Shown here piece by piece: positions 50,895-62,200 of a DNA stretch of 64,000 bases. The stretch's first letter is position 1, and every line of letters begins with the position of its first letter. A model generated the notes under the pieces. The model was not told where the DNA came from. It was given only the letters and a program-made list of their open reading frames with translations, and made no database searches. This DNA is from Cyclina sinensis (lineage: Eukaryota; Mollusca; Bivalvia; Venerida; Veneridae). Made by a program: the position numbers and the translations under genes. Location: positions 6,618,603 through 6,682,602 of the forward strand of contig JAAONU010000013.1 of assembly GCA_012932295.1 (NCBI GenBank), written 5' to 3'.

Positions 50895-51580
50895 CTGGAT
50901 GGAGCCAAAGATGACCATAGGATTATTGCTTGAACGATATTGGTAGAGGTATATTGGGTATTGCTTTACGCAGAATTTAAGATCTTTGGGCCTTATAGTT
51001 TCAGAGAGGAAGAGATTTAAAAAGATTTCTCTCACTACAGATATTTATCTATGTTAAACAGACTATATATGTTAAACAGACCGTAGGGCGGCAGGGGTGA
51101 AACCAATAATAATTTCATGCCTCAGTTTGAATAATCTTGGAAGAGTACTACTGAATAATGCTACTCACCAAATTCTAAAAGACTCAAACTTGTGCTTTTT
51201 GACTAGAAGACCGATAAAGAGTTTGCCTATTTAAGTCTATGTAAAACATTTTAACCCCGGGACAGAGCCAAACATGACTCTAAGGGTAAATTTTGAACAA
51301 TCTTGAAAAAGATCCATTTGATAATGCTTCATGCAAACTTTTCGAACTCCGGGCCTTGTGGTTTTGCACAAGAATGATTTAAAAGGTTTTTCCTCTATGT
51401 TTCTAAATAATTTTATTAGTTACATATGTGACAACTTGAGAGGACTAGTAGTGATCCTAGGGACATAATTTGAACAAACCTGATAGAGGTCCACTAGGCA
51501 ATACTACACATCCAATTTCTGAGCTCTTTTGACTGATGGCGTTAGACAAGAAGGTTTTCAAAGCTTTTCATTATTGTAGC
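50895..51580. repeat. Degenerate array of A-type units
   Basis: Four or five diverged units share GAGCCAAA(G/C)ATGAC, TTGAACAA, TAGAGGTCCACTAG and GACAAGAAG with the 166-bp satellite of element A. An old, decayed copy. Confidence 0.6.
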
Positions 51581-51794
51581 CATAGCCACCAGAATTCTGC
51601 ATGGAATTGAATTCTTTGACAAATTTTGGCAGATCTTAATCCAAGCTTCATCAACTTTGACCTAGTGGTATAGGAGGAGGTTTTGTCTAGAATAAAAGAT
51701 TTTCGCTGCACTGACCTACGACGCACACAGGATTATCACAAAAGCTCACCCTTAGATGGTTCTCAGATTGTACCAAGTTTACGTAAAGATTTGT

Positions 51795-52080
51795 TTTGAT
51801 TTGATTTGGATTTAACACCAGTTTTAACAGCTAAGGTCATATCCCGGCGGTCAGTCTACCTAATCAGTGTCCCTGGGTATTCAACCAGTTTACTAACCAA
51901 TTATTCCGCGTGACTGACTACTTCCTCACTTGCTTCAGAAGTGGGGGACAAATGACCTACAGACACATTGTCTGAGATCAATTATCACGGAGAAATTTTG
52001 CCGGCCCTGATTGGGACTGAACCAGGATCGTCAAGATCGACAATCCGATGCTCTACTGATTGAGCTAGCCGGGCTGGCTT
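51795..52080 (-). mobile_element. tRNA-derived SINE, copy 3
   Basis: The minus-strand copy of the family at 35318 and 41366, with a well-kept tRNA-like head (GGCTAGCTCAATCAGTAGAG) and an Asp-like GTC context. Confidence 0.8.
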
Positions 52081-52229
52081 CTACGTAAAGATCTTAAATA
52101 CTAACGACTTTGGTCTTTTTTCAAAGTTACGACCCCTGAGCACTTAAAGCTAAGCTTCTACAGAAATAAAGGATTTTGAGTATCTACAATATCTACGAAC
52201 TACAATGTATCTAATAAAGTGTAAATTCA

Positions 52230-53300
52230 AATTAGATCTGGAGAATATTTTGGAGTACAACTATTTGTCAAAAATAGAAGAAATGCAGTATACAATATAA
52301 TCTGTCAATTCTATAGCCCTTGTGCGATCTAGCGAACAAACGGATGTGAGCGAAGACATCGTTATTAAATTGAAAATGTCATACCATGCATTACCGTATT
52401 ATTACAACCAGCCAAAATGTGTGATCTAAACAGAGCTATTTCGTGCTCTTGGCGGTGCTTACGTCTTGAATAATTTCTTTATGTATGACAATGTGACACA
52501 GCAAACAGGTCGCTCTTTTTCTTTGTGTTTTGCATGTGCATTTTGAACGGGATTCTTAAATGTACAGTACTGGATCTTTAAAGAAGCGATATTTAGATAG
52601 CGCATTTCAATTTCAGGTCACCTTGCGGGTTGTCAATTATGAAGATCGAGATTCCTTCAAGGACTTGTAGCTTCCCGCCATCTAGCAAACGTGTGAAAAA
52701 GAACGATAGCCAGAACGATTTGAAAACTTAAAAATGCGCAATCTAGCGAAGGTACCAGAGCAAGGTCTCAAAATGATAAATTATCAAACTTGTACCGCCA
52801 TCCTTAATTTGATACAAACGGTTTGAACTTTAAAAGCCCTTCGCCATGCTAAAGTTTATGACAATTCCTTTACGTATGACAACATTACAGTTCGCTATTT
52901 TTCTACTGAATAGCACTGACATAACTTTAATGAAGCGATATTTAGGTAACTTTTATAGTATGCAGTATATTTGGTCAATTCTATACCCAGTTATTTTGTT
53001 TGAGATATCAGAACCACATGGCTTCTCCTGTTTGAATATCCTACCAGGCATTGCTAATTCACAGCCGATCTAAAAAAACTGTAATTCTCTTAAAAGTCCA
53101 GACAGGCATAACCAAGTAATGACTGTCAAAACTGAGTGCTCGAACAAAGCAAATACTTAATTTTGCGTTGCTTACGCCCACGACAATTCTTTTTAAATGA
53201 CAATGTAACGCTGGAAAAGTCTCGCTATTATTTATACAAAAACGATATTTCTATTGTGTATCCCACTTGCGGACCACACTGCCAATAGGGACACAACTTT
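52230..53300. repeat. Degenerate long tandem repeat, three units
   Basis: Around 52484, 52870 and 53190 the motif (A)TGACAA(T/C)(G/A)T is followed 20-90 bp later by CGATATTT(A), within broader similarity. Spacing is about 320-390 bp. Open frames here are short and probably noncoding. Confidence 0.4.
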
Positions 53301-53374
53301 ACATTTATTTCAGAATAGAATGTCACAGGATTTTTTATATAGCTTTTGCAATGGCCATCCTATAAAAAATATTT

Positions 53375-54130
53375 TTATACCCCCACCCACCGGTTACGGG
53401 GGCTTTATTAGAATCACTTTTTCCGGATGTATGTCGCGGGAAGTCGAGATAATGGCGTTTTATTGGACATCATTACACATACAGCAGGGGCCTGTTTTGA
53501 CGCGTCCGGTAGGTGAACCGCCAGCTTATTAAATAATGGTTACCGATTGCCTGTCCGCCTGGCACCTCGTACATAGGATAAGAAATTGGGTAGTAAATGT
53601 GCACAAAAAGGGAAGTGTCCCATAAATTTGGGAGGCAAGCCCTTTCAGTAGGATTGACACTAACTATATAATAAAGAAGCACTTTACTGTGCATTACTTT
53701 TATACAGACTTGATAATTGAATTATTTCTTAACCACGACTATTTGAACTTGTATACCAAGAACTTTAACTCTGCTCTTGCTTATTTTCAAATTATTTCCC
53801 TTTATTGATATATCCTTTATCGGGGCATAACTCAACTAGTATGAAAGGGACATACTTCAAACTTCACAGAGTAAAATATGAGAGGAAGTGTACTGTTCAA
53901 GTCCCTGACTCTTTTAAAATTATTTCTCTTTATCAAATTTCCTTTTATCCAGGGCATAACTTAAATACTGTATACTGCATAATATTGAAACATGGCACAA
54001 TGACAGAAGATATTGGTAGAAGAGCAGAGTACAAGAACCATGACTCTGCCTTTTTTAATTTTGAATTACTTTCCTTAATTGTATTTCTTTTTTTTACATT
54101 TTTCAGATTTAAGTTAAGTAGCTTAGGTAT
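53375..54130. repeat. Fragment of the TATACCCCC element family
   Basis: TATACCCCCACCC at about 53377 is an end motif of that family. Units near 53820 and 53955 share GGGCATAACT(C/T)AA, similar to units at 15951-16845. Boundaries are unclear. Confidence 0.45.
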
Positions 54131-56060
54131 CTAATTTCATTTGCAATTAGAATCTGAGACTTTTTATTATCATTTTTTACACCCCACATCATACTAGTAG
54201 TGTGTGTGTGTGTGTGGTGGGGGGATACTGGAATTATTTTGATCATCAGTCTGTATGTCGGTTGTGTGGGCAGACGAAGTTTGTCACGAAACTTGTCCAG
54301 GTTCTAACTTCACTATATATTGCAAGGCTTTCAAAATAACTTGGGACAAATATTTGCCTTGATGAGACGACGAGTCGCGCACAAGAACCATCATACGACC
54401 AATGTCATAGTAAGAGGTTAAATGTCTAATTGAAGTCCTACTTTATTTGTCCGGGCTCTGACTTCCCTATAGATCGAGGGATACTCGTGGTCCATCATTT
54501 AGTACTTACTTGATATGTTCACACTTTGTTTCTGACAAGGTATTATTCACATTCTGTGGTAGCTCTTGTTTTATTCAGCCTGGGAATGTCACATCATTGT
54601 TTCTAACTGGGACGGTACCAAAGCTGACTAACAGAGTGTATCTTATTTTAATTATTGATTGGCATCGGTTATTATTCTTTATGGGAATTAGACACTTAGC
54701 AAAGCTATGTACAAAGACTTTAATTTTAGTTGAATCTTTTTAAATGAAAACTATTTTGCCACGTCTTCGGCTGTTTAAACACCATTTCAATTTTCTGTTA
54801 GGGTCAGTATCTGTCAGTAGCAAAAGGATAAAAAGCGGTAAGTTATTTCAGTATAAAATGGAGTGCGTATATTTCATCTCTTGGAAATGAAGATCAATGT
54901 TTTACTCTAAATTTTCTGTTGCTGCATATATGTCTTTTTTCGTTTTCGACTTATACAGAAAGTCTCACTTAATATGTTTTGTTCATCCGCTGACCTTGTC
55001 TCTTTTTCAGCATTTATGTAACAAGGAGAAGTAAAACATTGAATTGTATAAGAAACGTGTAAACTTTAAAGATACAAAGCTGTGACTTGCCTTTTTGCTA
55101 AGGCAATATGTTTCTTTTTCAACATGTTTTCATACAGCCCGTTTTGAACTTTTTGTCATCACTGATGATTTTGTAGGAAACTAAAACATGGTGTATTTTC
55201 TCAGTAAAATAGAAGAAATTTGCAAGGAAGCAAATCGGCAAACAAATGTACTGTAACACATAGATCTTGATTCATCATAAATTATAACATAATTACTGAC
55301 TGTCAGAACAAGTGTGCATAGATAAATAGTTTTATTTCTATTTTGAAATGAATGTAATGTACCTATATTGCTAATATGGAATAACTTAGTGATTAGGCAT
55401 GAAATAAAAATAATCCCATTGATGTCGCCATTAAGCCTAATTTTTCTCAAAGACCATGTTTTTTATATCTTTGTTTTTCTCAAAAAAGAAAAACTATAAT
55501 TTATGTCCTCACCAGAACAATTAAAGACATGAAGTATAACGTATCAGATACTGCTAAATATGAGCCAATGGAATCTAAAGCTTTTGAATTTGTTTCTCAA
55601 CAGTTTTCATACGATAATAACTTAGAATATCGAAATTTTGTGATTTATTCAAGACACTTTTTTTATGTTGCATGAATATTTTCATATTAACAGGACTGAA
55701 AGGTGGTGGATACGTATAATATTTTGATCATATAAGAAGCTAGTTCTGAAATTAGATCACAGGATCGTGAAATTGTATTTTTAGTCATTCAAGAGACTAA
55801 ACTGTAGTTCTAGCTTCTATACTGTACACATATAAAATCACAGTTCAGAAAAAGAAGCTGGGTTAACAGTTTCCACTAAAGAATGAGTAAAAAATACAAT
55901 TTCAAGCTCCTGTGAATAAGAATATAGGTGTCATAGAAAACCAAATATATATACATTCACCGGACCTTAATATTTAGTTTCTTTTTATTATTATTCCTAT
56001 TATTTGTTTATTTTTTACGGCTACACTTAATTAACGGCAAAACAGGTTTTGTACATGCCT
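54131..56060. other. Intergenic upstream of CDK9, no gene seen
   Basis: A GT microsatellite at about 54201-54218 with nearby element-like CAGTCTGTATGTCGG sequence; otherwise AT-rich DNA with short frames only. Confidence 0.4.
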
Positions 56061-56065
56061 CACAA

Positions 56066-56100
56066 ATTTTGTGACGTAATACACATTTCCGGTTACTATA
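56066..56100 (+). promoter_or_regulatory. Candidate CDK9 core promoter motifs
   Basis: A CRE-like TGACGTAA (56072-56079) and an ETS-type TTTCCGG (56086-56092) lie 60-80 bp before the start codon. CREs and ETS sites close to the start are common in housekeeping promoters. No TATA box is seen. Confidence 0.35.
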
Positions 56101-56152
56101 ATATGGTATGGTGCTCACGTAATTGAATTTTACGATTGTTTACAAATATATT

Positions 56153-56295
56153 ATGCATCATTCCCAACCTTCATCCTCCCATGGGGGTGGTGGACCAATC
56201 CGACAACCGAACAGACATGAAGATTTAGATTTTCCTTACTGCCCGGACTCCAACAAATATGAAAAACTTGCCAAAATTGGACAGGGTACATTCGG
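56153..56295 (+). CDS. CDK9: CDK9 exon 1
   Basis: Encodes MHHSQPSSSHGGGG and the FPYCPDSNKYEKLAKIGQGTFG segment up to G48. The start is the first ATG in the frame; upstream the frame is open only to about 56123 without an ATG. Donor GTATGA. A later start is possible because the first 17 residues are not in vertebrate CDK9. Confidence 0.88.
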
Positions 56296-59200
56296 GTATG
56301 AACACAAATCATTTGCACAAATCAGATTTCATTTCAGTATGTTTACAAATGTACAAGGGTAAAATGACTGTTATTGTGGTATCATTTTATTTCGCTTAGG
56401 CTGAATTTTCGCATATTTCGCTTAGGCCAGTGCGATAATTTAAACCCTAAGTTAAAATTTATCATATACAATATTGTTCCAGATACGTATCCAAAACTGG
56501 ATGGTCTCCGAATATACATATCTTGGTAATTTTTTTAGCCCATATCGCTATTTGAAATCAGTTCGAGGCATTAGGGAATTACATGAATAAAGGAAATAAA
56601 ACTAAGTCATGTTACATTTCTTTTTGAAGATTATGAATTTTACTGCAAGTTACTATAACGTTAATTTAAGTTCGTCATTTTAGGCCAGGTCATTTCTTAA
56701 CAAACAGTATTGTTGTCTTCTTATTCCGTTAAATTAGACACACTTGTTTTTTTTAGAAAAAAGCAGGGAACTTTCAGTTGTTTATTTATTTTATTCTCAA
56801 CATTTATATTAGATCAGACTCTTTCACATAAAACAGGTACGCAAAGTAGCATGTCAGTTATGTTATGAGCGGTCCAGTGGAAGTTGATAGTTAAATAATT
56901 GACACGGGTACGATTTCAATACTTAAGCAGAGTAGAATACAGAACGGTCCAATAAGTGCCTATCAAAGGAAGTGGTAATTGACGCATGTCAAGTGAGACA
57001 TAAATAACTCATGTGTTCAAATAAAGAAATATTTACAAATGATCTGTCAAAAATCTATAAAAATCATGACTTTTTTTTTTACAAAATACAATTTGCACAA
57101 ATTTACGTCCGCGTGAAACAGTCTTTTTTGGCGATTGCGCGAAATTTCGTGCCAGTGAAATTAAATGATACCACAGTAATCAGTTGGGAAATAGCGATTT
57201 CACAAAATCATTTTCCACCACTATTTTCGTGGTTTCTGGTTGACACATGAAGGCAGCATCCTGCCTAAAAGCGCATTATTGAGACTAAGGTGACAGTATC
57301 ACTGAGCATAAAACCTATAAAAAACGAAACAAAAAAAAATTTTTTTACTAATATATCTACAAGGTATATTTCAAAGTACCACATTCTATGTAAATTCTGT
57401 AACAATATTGAAGATGTAATATTTTCAGTGTATAAATTCTAAGAAAATTATTTGCTTGGTACTTTGAAAATCAGTCCAATACCTTACAAGCAATGACATA
57501 ATGTGTAAAATACCTGTTGGAGAACATCACTGAGGGGACTAGGTGTCTGGGTAAAAATCCGTGAAATAATCTCATATTTGGTGTTTCTAGCACTTTCTGA
57601 ACAATAATTTATGTTAATATTTAATGTAAATAATAGATCATCATTATCCCTTTACTTATATCGTTTGTTTGTGCTTTACATTGAAATCTTTTTTTTTTTT
57701 TAGGTAAATCTAACTTTCATTTCACCATGTTAAAACTTTGTTAGTGACATCAGCTAAATGAATTTTTTGTCTAGCTTTTAGCTTGACTATTCGAAGAATA
57801 ATGAGGGCTAAAGTTCTCGCTCCGGCGTTGGTTCAGGTTAAAGTTTTTCGGCAAGGTAACATTTTTCACCTAACCCTTGCAGATATAGCCCTGAAACTTA
57901 CAATACTTGTTTACCATCAAGAGCTTACTCTGCTTACAAGAGGAGGTAACTGTGTCAAGCATTTTGTGTGAATTATGGCCCCTTTTCGACTTAGAAATTT
58001 GGTTAAAGTTTTTTGGCAAGGTAGCACTGGTCACCTTTCTTTTGCAGATATAGCCCTGAAACTCACAATACTTGTTTACCATCAATAGCCTAGTCTGCTC
58101 ACAAGAGAGGGTTATTGTGTCTAGCATTATGTGTGAATTATGGCCCCTTTTTGACTTAGATATTTAGTTAAAGTTTTTGGCAAGGTAGCACTAGTCACCT
58201 TTCCATTGCAGATTACCTTAAAACATTTTTTTATCAACATGGCTTTAGACTGCTACAAGAGGAGGTAACATTGTCAAGAATTTTGTGTGAATTTTGAGTT
58301 TATAAGGTTTTAAAACCCTTTAGTGTCAAGTACTGAGAATAGTCGAGCATGCTGTCCTACGACAGCTCTTGTTTCACTGTCAATTGGAACACACCTCTTG
58401 GTTATAAACTAATGAAAACATTCATAACAAAAATGATTCGGGATATTTCGAAAGCGATCAAGTGCAGCAAGAAAACACAACAAAGCTTATGGGAAGAAAA
58501 TGCTCTGATATATATGTAACAAAACAATCTATATCAGTGCATTAACTTGTTCATTAATTTGATACTTTGTTAGGGTGTTGATTTTTTTATTGTGCTTGCT
58601 ATTTTTGAACAAAAATAAATGCAAACATTTGAAAAACAAGTCACCTCAGTGAGGTTCTTTGCTGTTTCGTATGAAAAACACCTTGTAGATATATACGTAA
58701 AAAGGTTTTTAAATTTTTTTTTTCATTTTTAGGGGTTGTATGCTCAATGATAGTGTCACCTGTGGTATGGATCTGATTCAGAACTACAAAATTAACTGCT
58801 GTCACATGAATGGGCTACATGAAATACCCAAATATTACTGCCAAAAGTCTATACTGACTATACTAGGCAGGCATGTGTCAGAAACATAATTGTAAAAGAT
58901 AAAAACAAAGTAAACAAGATTTTTACTAGAGATCTTACTTAAACATTTATTGTGAACATTTAAAATCCATTAAACCTGTTCAGTCCACTGAAAAAAGCTG
59001 GTACAGTTGGGGTAGTCTTAAAGGGTACCGAAAGTCAAAAATTTCGAATGTATATTTTAAATCAACTCCTCGTTTTATTTCATAATCCAAGATATTATGA
59101 AAATCTGTGATTTCCAAATACATGAATTTTGACTTTTAAAATCGAAAATTGAAGTTTTACCTTGATTTACCAATGGCGCCATTGTTGCAAAAATACATGG

Positions 59201-62200
59201 CGAGAGAAAGCAAGACTGAAGAATTGTGATGTAAATGTGGTCCATTGGAGAATTGCAGAAGTGTACACATCATGATCAATAGATTTCATCTAAATAAATT
59301 GTTGTATTTATATTTGGATAAATAATGTAACTCATGATCTAAAACAATTACATTTAATGATACAAGTTCTATCTGTACAAAATACACCTTGGTAAACTAA
59401 ATTATCTATTTGTTTGAAGCTCTGTCCGTATATACAAATCTTAGATCCGTGGACAGAACAAGGCATGTCTTATAATACTTTTAGATCATTCATAAAAAAG
59501 AATACCAACTGTATTACTCTTCAGTTCATACAGTCAGTACCTGGATTAATCTAATTATCTGCTCGTTCGAAGCTCTGTCCATAGAAAAAACTTAGATCCG
59601 CAGTCAAAACTAGTCACATGCCTGGTGGTCAACAAAATATAACACAATTCTGACTTAAAAGTCTGTTGTTCTTGTTTTTAAAACCATTTAACTTTTTCAG
59701 TATCGTAATTTTATTTGATTTATTCTTTTCAGGTTTGAAAATTGAAGTTGATTTACAATTGTTAAATTAAAACTTCAAAGGCGTGATGAACTTACCTTGT
59801 GTTCCATCGACAAAAAATCAGCATCATTATACGAGTATAAATGACAGTTATTACATTCGCTTCATTCAAGCTTACAAAATGTATATAAACTGTTTTACTT
59901 TCCATCTGTACTGACAACAACAACAGTAATTGAAGCTGTCATTAGGTCTGATGTTGAAATCGTGCAGTTTTCATGGAAGAAATTCCACAGTAAGGTATCA
60001 GTGTATAATAGGCACCGCACCGCTAGTCTTGGGGTCGTCGTTTTGGTGAAAAATTCGAACACAGGACATGGATAGGTGAAAGGTTGTAACTTGAAAACTT
60101 TAAAGATTGTAGGATACAAGTAAGTTGCATAGTGCTCATAGTTGAGAATACTTGTTTGTTTAGAAAATTCTGTATTAAAACTCTTTTCATATTGATCTTA
60201 CTTTTCTAATATTTCAGTGAAGTCTTCAAAGCTAGAGACAGAAAAACAAAACAAGTTGTTGCTATGAAGAAAGTGCTGATGGAAAATGAAAAAGAAGGGG
60301 TAATGTATAATGTCTGCTTATGCTATGTATAAGTGAAACTTTTTTGACATGTTGTTAGAAAATACTGAGAATGTTTATGCGTAGCAGTATCCAGTCACAT
60401 TAAAATTTCGAAAGAGCAAAATGACGTAGGGCTATTGTGTCAAAAATGTTGTCTTTATGTTTCTTCAACAGTTTAAAGACAATATACAAGAACCTTCATT
60501 GATATATTCAGAAATCATCTTTAAAATTTCATGGAAATACTGGCTATTAAGAATTATCAGTTTCCTTGTGATTTAAACATGGTAGAAATTTACTCACTTG
60601 TTTTATGCACCATATGATTTGAAAAGTCCGGAATATGCCTTGTTGAATTTTATCCACTAGCAATTAATATCGTAATGGACTTTGCCTCTCAGAAATCAAA
60701 TGCTTTCCAGAAGTCTGTGAACATTAATATATTTCAGCTATGTTAAGTGTTAAAACCGAAGTAAATTAAACTTTTCTCAGTAAATTTTTTTATTTCTAAG
60801 ACCTATATATCTAAGAATGATAAAAGTGAATACTTGCATGAGAACAGTGAACATTTGCATCAGTACAGTAAACACTTGTATTAGAACAGTAAACACTTGC
60901 ATCAGAACTGTGAACAGTAAACACTTGCATCAGTGAACACTTTCATTAGAACAGTGAACAGTGAACACTTGTATTAGAACAGTAAACACTTGTATTAGAA
61001 CAGTAAACACTTGTATTAGAACAGTAAACACTTGCATCAGAACTGTGAACAGTAAACACTTGCATCAGTGAACACTTTCATCAGAACAGTGAACACTTGC
61101 ATCAGTGAACACTGGCATCAGTGAACAGTAAACACTTACATCAGAACTGTGAACAATAAACACTTGCATCAGAACAGTACACACATCAGAACATGAACAG
61201 TAGATGGTTGCATCAGTGAACAGTGAACACTGGCATCAGTGAACAGTTAACACTTGCATCAGAACTGTGAACAGTTAACACTTGCATCAGAACAGTAAAC
61301 ACATAATAACATGAACAGTGGACACTTGCATCAGTGAACAATGGCATCAGAACAGTAAACATTTGCATCAGAACTGTGAACAGTAAACACTTGCATCAGA
61401 ACAGTAAACACATCATAACATGAACAGTAGACACTTGCATCAGTGAACACTTGCATCAGTGAACAGTGGCATCAGAACAGCAAACACTTGCATCAGAACT
61501 GTGAACAGTAAACACTTGCATCAGAACAGTATATAGTTAAATCAGAACAGTGAACAGTAGACACTTGCATCACTGAACAGTGAACACTGGCATTAGAACA
61601 GTAAACACTTGCATCAGAACTGTGAACAGTAAACACTTGCATCAGAACAGTAAACACTTACATCAGAACAGTAAACACTTGCATTAGTGAACACTATCAT
61701 CAGTGAAACAGTGAACTTTTGCATCAGTGAACAGTGAACACTTGCATCAAAACTGTGAACAGTTAACACTTGCATCAGAACAGTAAACACATCAGAACAG
61801 TGAACAGTAGACACTTGCATCAGTGAACAGTGAACACTTGCATCAGAATTGTGAACAGTAAACACTTGCAGCTGAACAGTGACCACTTGCATCAGAACAG
61901 TGAAAAAGAATACTTTAAAGCAACTGACTCACAGAATTGAGAATTTAAAATTTAAGGAAAGTTAATATACTATGGGAAAAACATAATATTATGCTTCTAT
62001 ACACCATGAAAACTGAAAAAAAAAGTTTTGATTTTACCAGGATTCAAACCCATGCCTTTTCAGTCAAAATATAGAACGACGATCTACACCACTGTGCCAC
62101 AGAGACAAGTTATAAAGATTGCTCAAAATTATAATATAACTTTAGTATCTACCCCATGACTTACTGGGTAATATTTTTTTACAGATAAAACTGTGTAAAA

